The translations under genes were made by a program, and so were the position numbers. 55,463 nucleotides of DNA from CAYJLW01 sp964370965 (GTDB lineage Bacteria; Actinomycetota; Acidimicrobiia; UBA2766): assembly GCA_964370965.1 (NCBI GenBank), contig CAYJLW010000020.1:1-55463 (forward strand), given 5' to 3'. The notes below the pieces were generated by a model that ran no database searches, was not told the origin of the DNA, and saw only the letters and a list, made by a program, of their open reading frames with translations. Positions 25,183-33,156 of the stretch are shown piece by piece (the first letter of the stretch is position 1; every line of letters begins with the position of its first letter).

Positions 25183-25554
25183 GTGTCGTACACGGGGACG
25201 TTGATCGCCGAGAGCCTGCGGTCGGGCTCCCTTCTCGACGACGTGGTCCTGCGTGTCACGAAGGTCGTGCGCGCCGACGTCGGGAAGCTCGACGCCGGTC
25301 AGCCGCTCACCTGGACGCTCCTCGACTTCGAGGTGCCCGACGCCGACGCCCCGCGACTCGCCGATGCGCTCTCGGGCGCTCTCAGCGCGGCCGGTGGCTG
25401 GTACTGCGACTTCCGGAACGCCGACGAGGCCTTCGTGGTCTTCCCTCACCGGATCTTCCGGTACCGCCGTGGTGACGCCACGGCACGGGTCGCAGCGGAG
25501 GCCCACGCCCGCTCGCTCGGCGTGCCAGAGGCGCAACTCGACTGGCCGGTGTGA
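25183..25554 (+). CDS. Conserved hypothetical protein
   Basis: 123 residues with GTG start; GGGAGG lies about nine bases upstream. The sequence is compact and globular: beta-alpha segments include LTWTLLDFEVPDADAPRLADAL and GGWYCDFRNADEAFVVFPHRIFRY, with no signal peptide or TM. The conserved-looking WYCDF and FPHRIFRY phrases recur in small uncharacterised proteins, but I cannot name a family or activity. It stands alone between the Ddn-like and VOC genes. Confidence 0.7.
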   Translation: MSYTGTLIAESLRSGSLLDDVVLRVTKVVRADVGKLDAGQPLTWTLLDFEVPDADAPRLADALSGALSAAGGWYCDFRNADEAFVVFPHRIFRYRRGDATARVAAEAHARSLGVPEAQLDWPV

Positions 25555-25624
25555 GGCCGCCCGGGGCGCCGGGCCCCGCCCCGGCGCCGGCGTGGTTCGC
25601 CCCGCAGCGCGGCCCGGGCGCACA

Positions 25625-25630
25625 TAGGAT
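25625..25630 (+). promoter_or_regulatory. Candidate leaderless -10 element of the VOC gene
   Basis: TAGGAT ends six bases before the ATG (interval CCGGCG), without a Shine-Dalgarno. Confidence 0.45.
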
Positions 25631-25636
25631 CCGGCG

Positions 25637-26110
25637 ATGACGAAGATCACTCCCTGCCTGTGGTTCGACGGCGACGCGGACGAGGCCGTCGCCCACTACC
25701 TCGCAGTCTTCCCGAACTCGCGGCGGCTGGCGAGCAGCGAGTACGGTCCGGACATGCCCGGGGAGGAAGGCACCACCCTGACGGTGAGCTTCGAGCTCGA
25801 CGGCCGCCCCTTCATGGCGCTCAACGGCGGACCGCAGTTCCACTTCACGCCCGCCGTCTCCTTCGTCGTCGACTGCGAGACCCAAGCGGACGTCGACCGA
25901 TACTGGGACCGGCTCCTCGAGGGCGGTACCCCGTCGCAGTGCGGCTGGCTCACCGACCGCTTCGGCGTGTCGTGGCAGATCGTGCCCCGCCGGGCGGTCG
26001 AGCTGATGAGTGATCCGGACCCGGAGCGGGCCAACCGGGCGACGCAGGCCCTGTTGCAGATGGTCAAGCTCGACGTCGCCGAGCTGGAGGCCGCCGCGGA
26101 CGGCGCTTGA
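25637..26110 (+). CDS. PhnB-like VOC superfamily protein
   Basis: 157 residues starting MTKITPCLWFDGDADEAVAHY, the hallmark of the '3-dmu-9_3-mt'/PhnB branch of the vicinal oxygen chelate fold. It continues with GEEGTTLTVSFELDGRPFMALNGGP, FVVDCETQADVDRYWDRL and CGWLTDRFGVSWQIVP. These small dimeric proteins are widespread; most have no proven reaction despite the old methyltransferase label. It is followed after 28 bases by a SAM methyltransferase, probably cotranscribed. Confidence 0.9.
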   Translation: MTKITPCLWFDGDADEAVAHYLAVFPNSRRLASSEYGPDMPGEEGTTLTVSFELDGRPFMALNGGPQFHFTPAVSFVVDCETQADVDRYWDRLLEGGTPSQCGWLTDRFGVSWQIVPRRAVELMSDPDPERANRATQALLQMVKLDVAELEAAADGA

Positions 26111-26138
26111 GAGGCCGCGCCCGGCAGGGAGGCAGTGT

Positions 26139-26747
26139 ATGGACGCCCAGTACTGGAACGACCGCTACGGCACCGACGAGCTCGTCTGGAAGGGCGACCC
26201 CAACGTGTTCCTCTCCCCCGAGGTGGCTCCCCTGCGGCCGGGCCGGGCCCTGGACCTCGCCTGCGGGGAGGGCCGCAACGCCGTCTGGCTCGCCGGCCAG
26301 GGCTGGCACGTGACGGGAGTCGACTTCGCGGCGGCCGGCCTCGCCAAGGCCCGGCGTCTGGCGGCGGCACGCGGTGTCGAGGTGGACTGGGTGTGCGCCG
26401 ACGTCACGGAGTGGGAGCCCGAGGCGGCGGCCTACGACCTCGTCGTGGTCTTCTACCTCCAGCTCCCCGGCCCGGAACGCCGGGCGGCGCTCACCCGGGC
26501 AGGCCGGGCGTTGGCGCCGGGCGGCATTCTCCTCGTCGTCGGCCACGACCTCTCCAACCTCACCGACGGCGTGGGCGGACCGCAGGACCCGGCGCTGCTC
26601 TACACGCCCGCCGACCTGAGAGCGGACCTCGATGCCGCCGGCATCGACGGCCTCGTGATCGAGCGGGCCGAGCGTGTCCACCGGCCCGTGGACGTCGGCG
26701 GCGAGCCCCGCACGGCCGTCGACCGCCTTGTCCGCGCGCACCGCTGA
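26139..26747 (+). CDS. Class I SAM-dependent methyltransferase
   Basis: 202 residues; ATG preceded by GGGAGG. It begins with YWNDRYG, has motif I ALDLACGEGRNAVWLAGQGW (SAM glycine-rich loop), the acidic VTGVDF after strand two and the VCADVTEW segment, and ends with RAVDRLV-like helices. The start and motif I (LDLACGEGRNAVWLA) are typical of the small thiopurine/tellurite-type or UbiE-like methyltransferases. Substrate cannot be assigned. It does not show BtaB features and lies 13 kb from the BtaA homologue. Confidence 0.85.
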   Translation: MDAQYWNDRYGTDELVWKGDPNVFLSPEVAPLRPGRALDLACGEGRNAVWLAGQGWHVTGVDFAAAGLAKARRLAAARGVEVDWVCADVTEWEPEAAAYDLVVVFYLQLPGPERRAALTRAGRALAPGGILLVVGHDLSNLTDGVGGPQDPALLYTPADLRADLDAAGIDGLVIERAERVHRPVDVGGEPRTAVDRLVRAHR

Positions 26748-26816
26748 GGACGCCGCGGGCTGCCTCCGGCCGGAAGAGGGCCTGGCTCCGACTGCGTCCG
26801 ACAGCCTCGCCGGGAG

Positions 26817-27390
26817 ATGGAGCCACTTGATCGCCTTCGGCTCGCCCGCGAGCACTTGGTGAGAGCCCAAGTCGGCGGAATCGATCCGGTCGACTGGGCG
26901 GAGGTCGTCCCGGGGGGGCGTGCAGGTCGTCTCGTTGCCGCTGGACGGCTTCGCCGAACGAGTCATGAGTGGGGACGAGTTCCATCAGTGGGCCCTCCGG
27001 TTCGGGCGGCCGCTGATCGGCGGGGCCAGAGCGCTGGCGTTGCGTGAATCGCTCCTGCCGAACGCGCCGTGGCCGGATTTCTCCGTCAACTTCTCACGGG
27101 CGCGCACGCTGGTGCGGCGGGCCGAGGCGTTCCGGGACATCGGTGATCCGGATGCCTTCCAAGAGGGAATGCGAGCCGGCCTGACGCAACTGGCACGGGG
27201 AGTCCTTCTCGCACATCACGTGTTCCCAAGATCCCGCCCCGAGTTGCCCTCGCAATTGCGGGGAGTCGGCGAGGCGGCGCTGGCAGAAGCGCTTGAAGCC
27301 TTCGAGCCTGGCATCGGATCGAGCTTGGAGAACGCCGAAGCCGCCATACGCTTCGCGCGACAAGAGCTTGCGCGTCGCCGGGCCGCCTGA
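26817..27390 (+). pseudogene. Frameshifted nucleotidyltransferase-like remnant
   Basis: A frame beginning ATG at 26817 (MEPLDRLRLAREHLV) runs to a seven-G tract at 26912-26918. A second frame then continues from GTG 26920 to the stop as 156 residues. Removing one G joins them as EVVPGG-VQVVSLPLDGF. The second part has GDEFHQWALRFGRPL, as in proteins that carry a MNT-type nucleotidyltransferase domain, followed by a helical C-terminus. The catalytic GSxxRGD motif is not visible, so the gene is either N-terminally eroded or a homopolymer sequencing error plus a short form. If intact, the 156-residue part is the expressed portion. Confidence 0.5.
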
Positions 27391-27422
27391 GACGGCCGCA
27401 CAGCGCGCGCTGCGACCGCCGG

Positions 27423-28538
27423 TCAGGCGGGCAGGCGCATCCAGCCGGGCACAGCCGGGCTCAGCAGCCACAGGAACCGCTGGTCGACATAGGGCATGAG
27501 GCCCAGCACGCCCGGTATCAACATCCGCGGCCCCCACGGGTGTGTGGCCCAGAGAAGCCGGCGGGTGAGGTAGCCAAACCTCCACCACCGGTTCATGCGG
27601 TGGAACTCCCGGGCCGCCGCGTCCCGGTCGTGGACGGCCATGGCGGCGATCCGGCCCGACGCGAGGGCGCCGTGGACACCCAGGACCATCGAGGGGTCCT
27701 GCATGCCCGAGAGCGTTCCCGTCAGGATGAGATCGCCGCTGAAGAGCCGCGGGTTGGACAGGGCGCCCGTGGGCGTACCCACGAGGTCCTCGATCGTGTT
27801 CCAGTGAGGGAACTCGATGCCTTCGTCCTCGCGCAGTTGCCGCGGGAACCACTCCTGGGCGGCGGCCGAAAGAGGCCTGCCCCGCTGGAACAGCACGGCG
27901 GCGCCCACACCGTTGGCGGACGCGTAGTACGCGTAGTCCCGGGTGTGCTCGTGGTAGTAGGCGACGCAGAACGGACTGCGGTCGGCGGGCGCCGCACCTC
28001 CGGCGAACATGCCGTAAGCCCGCGTATAGGGGACGTCCAGGGCGTCGAACGCGTGCCGGAACATACCTGTCGCCACGATGGAACCGGGCGGCAGTTCGCC
28101 GAAGTCCTCGCGCGTCTCCACCGGCGTGCCGAACGAGAACTGCACACCGTGCTCCGTCGCCAAACGGTAGAGGTACATGTCGAGGGACGACGCCCGGGAC
28201 CCGCGTTCGACCACCTTCATGTGGACGTCGGGAGGAAGAGACAGGTCGACGGTCTTGCCGAAAGCCCGCAGGCGCAGGCTGGGCAAAGGGTTGCAGAAGG
28301 GGGCGGGAGGGGATCCCTCCGACAGGGGGATCCCCAGATAGCGGCCCATGGCGGCGAGGTCCAGGGGGGTCATGTCGGCGAAGGCGAGATCGTGCCCGCT
28401 GACGGCGGAGGCGTGCAGCGATGCGCCGCCGACGTCCTTGTCCTGCTCCAAGACGGTGACGGCGTGCCCCTCGCGGGCCAGGATGACGGCGGCGGTGAGG
28501 CCGGAAAGCCCGGCGCCGACGATGGTGACCTCTTTCAC
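27423..28538 (-). CDS. FAD-dependent oxidoreductase (phytoene-desaturase/amine-oxidase-like)
   Basis: 371 residues, GTG start with AGAGGA upstream. The N-terminus is a canonical FAD dinucleotide fold: IVGAGLSGLTAAVILAREG and VLEQDKDVGG. The C-terminal half has GMQDPSMVLGVHGALASGRIAA, the second FAD-contact segment typical of geranylgeranyl-reductase, desaturase and flavin amine oxidase relatives, and an amphipathic end (GYLTRRLLWATHPWG) that may touch the membrane. Substrate unknown. Located just downstream of tRNA-Ala on the same strand. Confidence 0.82.
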   Translation of the reverse strand: MKEVTIVGAGLSGLTAAVILAREGHAVTVLEQDKDVGGASLHASAVSGHDLAFADMTPLDLAAMGRYLGIPLSEGSPPAPFCNPLPSLRLRAFGKTVDLSLPPDVHMKVVERGSRASSLDMYLYRLATEHGVQFSFGTPVETREDFGELPPGSIVATGMFRHAFDALDVPYTRAYGMFAGGAAPADRSPFCVAYYHEHTRDYAYYASANGVGAAVLFQRGRPLSAAAQEWFPRQLREDEGIEFPHWNTIEDLVGTPTGALSNPRLFSGDLILTGTLSGMQDPSMVLGVHGALASGRIAAMAVHDRDAAAREFHRMNRWWRFGYLTRRLLWATHPWGPRMLIPGVLGLMPYVDQRFLWLLSPAVPGWMRLPA

Positions 28539-28564
28539 GACGTCCTCTGCCCCCGTGAACTGGT

Positions 28565-28640
28565 TGGTGGAGGTGAGGGGACTCGAACCCCTGGCCTCCT
28601 CGATGCGACCGAGGCGCTCTTCCGGCTGAGCTACACCCCC
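28565..28640 (-). tRNA. tRNA-Ala (anticodon CGC)
   Basis: A complete cloverleaf of 76 nt including an encoded CCA. Acceptor GGGGGTG pairs with CACCTCC through one wobble, which is exactly G3:U70, the alanine identity pair. The D-arm GCTC...GAGC, anticodon stem CCTCG/CGAGG with loop GTCGCAT (anticodon CGC, reads GCG) and T-arm with TTCGAGT are all intact. Confidence 0.97.
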
Positions 28641-28655
28641 GAAGGGATGGGTAGT

Positions 28656-29960
28656 CTACCGCGCCGTGACTGCGTCGCCGCTGTCGAGATCAGAGACGCC
28701 CGAGGTGGCGATCTTGTCGCCCTCCTTCAGGCCCCTGGTGACGAGGACGACGCCCTCGCCGCCGGACTGCTTGTCGATCGGGGTGCGCACGGCCTTGCCG
28801 TCCTCGATTTTGAAGACGTAGTCCTTGCCCGCCTTCGTGAGCACGGCGGTGGCGGGGACCTCGATGCCGGTGCGGGCCCGCTCGATCTTGATGTCGACGC
28901 TGGCGGTCATGCCGGGCCGCCAGCCGGCGATGCGGTCGGCGGGGACGTCCACGAGCACCGCGTAGGCGTTGCCGCCGCCCTCGGCGACGGTGGGGCTCAC
29001 GGCGATCTCGGTCACGGTGCCGTTCACGTCGAGGTCCGGGAACGCGTCGATCTGCACGTCCACGGCCTGGCCCTTGGCGACGGCCGGGATGTCGGTCTCG
29101 TCCACGAGGGCCCGCACCTGGGTGCCGCTGAGGTCGTAGATGGTCATGACGGTCTGGCCGGCGGCGACGAGGGAGTCCGCCTGGATCTCTCCCGGGGTGC
29201 TCACCGAGGACGCCGCCGTGAGGGAGGCGCCCCCGAGGCCCGCCCCCCCCAGGCCGCCGCCGGAGGAGGTCTGCAGCGACACGGTGCCGTTGATGGGGGC
29301 GTCGACCTGGGTGGCGTCGATCTGGCGGCGGAGATCCTGGGCCTGGGCGAGCGCCTGCGGGTTGGACCCACCCCCGCCCCCGAGGGCGGCGAAGGCCTGT
29401 GCCTGGGCGAAGTCACCAGCCTGCATCGTCTTGATGAGGCCGATGTAGAGCTGCATGTTGAAGGCGTTCTGGACCTGCTGGGTGGTGATGAGCGCCTGCA
29501 GGAACGCTCCGAACCCTGCTGCCACGGTGGGCTGCAGGGCGAGAAGCCGGCCGAGGGTGTCGTTCGTCTGCGTCAGCAACTCGGCCATCTGCTTGTCGAA
29601 CTGGGACGTGTCCGGGGCCTTGAGCTTGGCCCCCCCGCCGCCCCCTCCGCTGGAGGACTCGACGGCGTTGAGTTGGTCCTGGAGGTCCGAGTCGTCGATC
29701 GTGAACAGGAGCGCGCCGGCGTTCACCTGCTGGCCGTCCTGCACGTAGACCTGGGACACGGTGCCGCTCACCGTGGGGGCGACCTGCGCCTGGCGCACGG
29801 GCTGCAGGGTGCCGTCGGCCGTGATGCGCCGCGTGGGCGCGGCTTGCTCCACGGTCTGCACGTCGACCTCGGAGCCGCCCTGGCGGGAGCAGGCGGACAG
29901 GGCGAGCGCAGGGACGAGCACGACCGCCGGGACGAGACGACCCCGGACCCCCCCTCGCAT
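28656..29960 (-). CDS. HlyD/MacA-type efflux adaptor lipoprotein
   Basis: 434 residues with a signal peptide ending LALSAC (lipobox). The lipoyl half GTLQPVRQAQVAPTVSGTVSQVYVQDGQQVNAGALLFTID, a long helical/disordered Gly-rich hairpin region, then the barrel parts (GQTVMTIYDLSGTQVRALVDETDI, GQAVDVQIDAFPDLDVNGTVTEI, VDVPADRIAGWRPGMTASVDI) mark a membrane-fusion protein that bridges an inner-membrane pump to the envelope. No pump gene is adjacent. The FtsX-type permease ending at 23620 is the nearest MacB-like partner. Coding begins two bases after the bL37 stop. Confidence 0.88.
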   Translation of the reverse strand: MRGGVRGRLVPAVVLVPALALSACSRQGGSEVDVQTVEQAAPTRRITADGTLQPVRQAQVAPTVSGTVSQVYVQDGQQVNAGALLFTIDDSDLQDQLNAVESSSGGGGGGAKLKAPDTSQFDKQMAELLTQTNDTLGRLLALQPTVAAGFGAFLQALITTQQVQNAFNMQLYIGLIKTMQAGDFAQAQAFAALGGGGGSNPQALAQAQDLRRQIDATQVDAPINGTVSLQTSSGGGLGGAGLGGASLTAASSVSTPGEIQADSLVAAGQTVMTIYDLSGTQVRALVDETDIPAVAKGQAVDVQIDAFPDLDVNGTVTEIAVSPTVAEGGGNAYAVLVDVPADRIAGWRPGMTASVDIKIERARTGIEVPATAVLTKAGKDYVFKIEDGKAVRTPIDKQSGGEGVVLVTRGLKEGDKIATSGVSDLDSGDAVTAR

Positions 29961-29962
29961 GC

Positions 29963-30049
29963 TCAGCCCCGGCCGGCGTTGGGGCGCTTGCGGTGGTTCG
30001 CCTTCTTGCGCCGGGCACGCATCTTCCTCTTGCGGGTCTTCTTGCTCAT
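29963..30049 (-). CDS. bL37-like small ribosomal protein
   Basis: 28 residues, extremely basic (15 Arg/Lys), start ATG with GGAG ten bases upstream. The C-terminal phrase KANHRKRPNA closely matches the KANHGKRPN ending of the mycobacterial bL37 protein seen in ribosome structures, as I remember it. It is too short for most gene finders. It lies between the PMT gene and the adaptor gene, same strand, with 14 and 2 base gaps. A structural role on the large subunit is likely. Confidence 0.7.
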   Translation of the reverse strand: MSKKTRKRKMRARRKKANHRKRPNAGRG

Positions 30050-30063
30050 CGGCCTACTCCACG

Positions 30064-31674
30064 TCAGATCCACGATCTGAACACGAGGAGATGCCGCCAC
30101 CACTCGAAGGGGATGGGCACCGCCGTCCAGACCGGGTAGAACGCGGCGAAGGCTATCAGCACACCCCCGAAAACTGCGATCACGGCGGCCCGCCACAAGC
30201 CCGCCCCAGGGACGGGGTCCGGGGTCCGGGCGGGCCAGAGGCGGGACGCCCAATAGGCGACGGCGAGGGCCATGAAGGGCACCACCGGCGTCATGTAGAA
30301 GAGGAATTGGGGGCGGGACACGACCAGCCACGGCAGGTAGAGCATCCCGTAGAACGCGGCGACGACGGCGGGGGCGGGCCCGGCCCGGCGGCGAGGGCCC
30401 GGGAGGGCGAGCACGGCGCCGACGCCCAGGACTGCCGGCAACGACACCCACCACAACACGGGGTTCCCGAGGGCGAGGACTTCGGCGCGGTCGCCGCCGA
30501 CCTGTTCGAAGTAGTAGGCGACCGGGCGCCACAGCAGGGGCCACTGCCAGGCCGGGGACTTGTAGGGGTGCTCGGCGGTGAGGGTCTGGTGGTAGTGCCA
30601 GACCGCCTTGTGCAGCTCGGCGAGGTCGTGGAAGCGCCAGGCGTGCTCGAACATGTACGGCACCCAGGCGAGGGCGTAGACCGCCACCGGGACGACGACG
30701 AGGGCGCCGAGCCAGGCGAGGCCGTCGAGGGGCCCGGGCGTGTCCACGGGCAGCGCCGCGCCCCCCGCCAGGGCGCGGCGGGCCCGCTGCTTGGCGACGA
30801 GGGCCCAGCCCAGGACGAGCAGCCATGCCGCTACGAGGGCGAGGGCGCCGGTCCACTTCACGGCGGCGCCCGCCCCGAAGCAGGCCCCGGCCGCGAAGCG
30901 CCGCCAGTGGAACGGGGATCGCCCGCGGGCGGGGCGTTCTGCTCCGACCTCCTGGCCGGACGCCGGCGGGGGCTGCGTGGGCGGGCTGAGACGATTCGGG
31001 GCGTGAGCGCCGCTCCCAGGCTCGTCTCCGGCGTGGCGCGCCGGCCAGGCGAAGGCGACGTGGCGGCGATCGCGTGAGGGGCGGCTGTGCCGCCCCCGGA
31101 CCTGGATCGAGGTCTCCCAGGTCGAGGAGGGGGGAGCCGGAGGGGTGACGGAGTCCCCCTTCCGATCCATGTGGTCCCAGACGACGAGGAGCGCCCCGGC
31201 GACGACGAAGAGCTCCAGGAAGGCGTCCAGCATGGCGATGCGCGCCTGCACGAGGAAGAGTCCGTCGAGGGTGAGGAGGAGGCCTGCCGCGGACGCCCAT
31301 ACCCAGGAACCGAGCAGGAGGCGGGCGAGGAGGATCACGAGGGCGACGGTGAGGAGGCCGGCGACGGCGGACGAGACGCGCCACTGCCACGGGCTGCAGT
31401 CCCGGCCGCCGGAGTCCTTCGTGGGTGACGGGCAGCGTGCCGGGCCGGTGCGCTCCCCGAGGGAGATGAGGATCTTGCCCAGCGGGGGATGCACCCACGA
31501 GCAGATCGCTGCCGGGTGCGTCCTGCGGTTGCAGGCGTCGATGCCCTGGTTCTCCGAGGCGCCGAGGCGGTAGGAGCGGGCGTCGCGGGCGTAGTACACC
31601 TCGTCGAACATGAGGGCGTGGGGGGATCCGAGACGGAAGAAGATCACGCCGGCGGCGAAGGCGAGGACCGCCAC
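30064..31674 (-). CDS. Dolichyl-phosphate-mannose-protein mannosyltransferase (PMT, GT39)
   Basis: 536 residues from GTG 31674. The reading frame stays open upstream but offers no ATG/GTG/TTG before it enters ychF territory. Multiple TMs. The catalytic loop MFDEVYYARDA (Asp-Glu) after TM1 and VHPPLGKILISLGE identify the PMT family, which transfers mannose from polyprenyl-phosphate-mannose to Ser/Thr of exported proteins. The family's later GAAVKWTG motif is present. Odd feature: between DHMDRKG and PFHWRRF lies an insertion of about 80 Pro/Arg/Ser-rich residues (bases about 30920-31160). Divergent from ychF. Confidence 0.88.
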   Translation of the reverse strand: MAVLAFAAGVIFFRLGSPHALMFDEVYYARDARSYRLGASENQGIDACNRRTHPAAICSWVHPPLGKILISLGERTGPARCPSPTKDSGGRDCSPWQWRVSSAVAGLLTVALVILLARLLLGSWVWASAAGLLLTLDGLFLVQARIAMLDAFLELFVVAGALLVVWDHMDRKGDSVTPPAPPSSTWETSIQVRGRHSRPSRDRRHVAFAWPARHAGDEPGSGAHAPNRLSPPTQPPPASGQEVGAERPARGRSPFHWRRFAAGACFGAGAAVKWTGALALVAAWLLVLGWALVAKQRARRALAGGAALPVDTPGPLDGLAWLGALVVVPVAVYALAWVPYMFEHAWRFHDLAELHKAVWHYHQTLTAEHPYKSPAWQWPLLWRPVAYYFEQVGGDRAEVLALGNPVLWWVSLPAVLGVGAVLALPGPRRRAGPAPAVVAAFYGMLYLPWLVVSRPQFLFYMTPVVPFMALAVAYWASRLWPARTPDPVPGAGLWRAAVIAVFGGVLIAFAAFYPVWTAVPIPFEWWRHLLVFRSWI

Positions 31675-31722
31675 CGGGAGCCACCGTTCCCACGGCCGGG
31701 GGGCGACCGGGGCTTCCTGGGT

Positions 31723-31728
31723 TAGGAT
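31723..31728 (+). promoter_or_regulatory. Candidate leaderless -10 element of ychF
   Basis: TAGGAT ends nine bases before the TTG start of ychF, with no Shine-Dalgarno between; the same arrangement is seen before xylA. Confidence 0.4.
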
Positions 31729-31737
31729 CCCGCTGTT

Positions 31738-32826
31738 TTGGAAACCCTCGGCATCGTCGGCCTGCCCAACTCCGGGAAATCCAGCCTCTTCCACGCCCTC
31801 ACCGGCGTGTCCGTCGAGATCGGTGCTCACCCGTTCACCACCACGGGGTCGAACGTCGGGGTCGCCGCCGTGCCCGACCCGAGGCTGGACGTACTCGCGG
31901 CGCTGTCCAAGTCGGCCAAGGTTACGCCGGCGGGCCTCAGCGCCACCGACATCGCCGGTCTCGTCTCCGGCGCCGCCGGCGGGGAAGGCCTCGGGAACAA
32001 GTTCCTCGGCCAGATCCGCGAGGCGGACGCCGTCTGCTACTGCCTGCGGGCCTTCGACGACGCGGCCGTGCCCTACGCCGTGGAGCCCCCCGACCCCGCC
32101 GCCGACCTGGGGACGCTCGAGACCGAGCTCTGCCTCGCCGACCTCGAGGCGATCGAGACCCGCATCGAGCGGACGCGCAAGGCGGCCGTCGCCGACCGCT
32201 CGAAGGCGCCGGTGGCGGCGGCGATGGAGGCGGCCCTCGTCCCCCTGGGCGAGGGCGTCCCCCTGTACCGGGCCGGTCTCGGCGCCGACACCCTCGCCCC
32301 CCTCGGCGACCTCTTCCTCCTCACGCACAAGCCCGTGCTGTATGTCGTGAACATCGGCGAGGGCGACCTCGGGCGCGAGGCCGACGTCGAGGCCGCCCTC
32401 CGCAAGACCGCAGGGGACGCCGCCGAGGTCGTCGCCGTCTGTGTGGCCCTGGAGGCCGAGGCCGCCGACGTCGCCGACCCCGCCGAACGCGTGGAGCTGC
32501 TGGAGTCCTTCGGGATCGCCGAGCCCGCCCTGCCCCGCGTCGCCCACGCCGCCTACCGGGCGCTGGGGAAGCTCTCGTTCCTCACCACCGGCCCCAAGGA
32601 GTCCCGTGCCTGGACGGTGCGGGCCGGCGACACGGTGCGGCGGGCGGCGGGCGTCATCCACTCCGACCTGGAGCGGGGCTTCATCCGCGCCGAGGTCGCC
32701 ACCTTCGACGACGTCGTCGCCGCCGGCGGCTGGGACGAGGCCAAGAAGGAGAACAAGGTCCGCCTCGAGGGCAAGGACTACGTGGTGGCCGACGGCGACG
32801 TGGTCGTCGTCCGTTTCAACGTGTGA
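31738..32826 (+). CDS. ychF: Obg-like ribosome-binding ATPase
   Basis: 362 residues, TTG start. P-loop GLPNSGKSSLFHALTG, the switch region HPFTTTGSNVGVAAVPDPRLD, and NIGE in place of NKxD (ATP rather than GTP specificity) define YchF/OLA1. The C-terminal TGS domain contains LSFLTTGPKESRAWTVRAGDTVRRAAGVIHSD and FIRAEV, then DDVV and the final KDYVVADGDVVVVRFNV. It binds ribosomes and is implicated in stress responses. Length and motifs are complete. Confidence 0.96.
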   Translation: METLGIVGLPNSGKSSLFHALTGVSVEIGAHPFTTTGSNVGVAAVPDPRLDVLAALSKSAKVTPAGLSATDIAGLVSGAAGGEGLGNKFLGQIREADAVCYCLRAFDDAAVPYAVEPPDPAADLGTLETELCLADLEAIETRIERTRKAAVADRSKAPVAAAMEAALVPLGEGVPLYRAGLGADTLAPLGDLFLLTHKPVLYVVNIGEGDLGREADVEAALRKTAGDAAEVVAVCVALEAEAADVADPAERVELLESFGIAEPALPRVAHAAYRALGKLSFLTTGPKESRAWTVRAGDTVRRAAGVIHSDLERGFIRAEVATFDDVVAAGGWDEAKKENKVRLEGKDYVVADGDVVVVRFNV

Positions 32827-32832
32827 CCGGCC

Positions 32833-33156
32833 GTGCCTGAGGTGCGCGTCCCCGCAGTGGTCGAGACGGCGGCCGGCCGCCGGGGCCGGGCCCGGGGGCT
32901 GCTCGGGCGGGACTCCGTTCCCGCGGGCGAGGCACTCTGGATCTCGCCCTGCCGCCAGGTCCACACCTTCGGGATGGCCTTCCCGATCGACGTGGCGTTC
33001 CTCGACGGCACCGGCCGGGTCCTGCACACGGTGGTGGGCATGCGCCCCGGGCGCCTCAGCCGCATCGTGTGGCGGGCGGCCGGGGCCCTGGAGGCCGCCG
33101 CCGGTTCCCTCGCGAGTTGGGGCGTGGAGCGGGGGGACGTCCTGGCGTGGGACTGA
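32833..33156 (+). CDS. DUF192 family protein
   Basis: 107 residues from GTG. The DUF192 signature is visible: RARGLLGRDSVPAGEALWISPCRQVHTFGMAFPIDVAFLD and a C-terminal GSLASWGVERGDVLAW (family end 'G...GD.v'). Function unknown; relatives are small beta-rich proteins, often secreted, but this copy has no signal peptide. Overlaps rsmI by ten bases. Confidence 0.9.
   Translation: MPEVRVPAVVETAAGRRGRARGLLGRDSVPAGEALWISPCRQVHTFGMAFPIDVAFLDGTGRVLHTVVGMRPGRLSRIVWRAAGALEAAAGSLASWGVERGDVLAWD

Noticed and set aside
31675..33027. Upstream extension of the PMT reading frame to 987 codons
   Set aside because: The extension is antisense to ychF and DUF192 genes and low in protein-like character; PMT homology begins near 31674.
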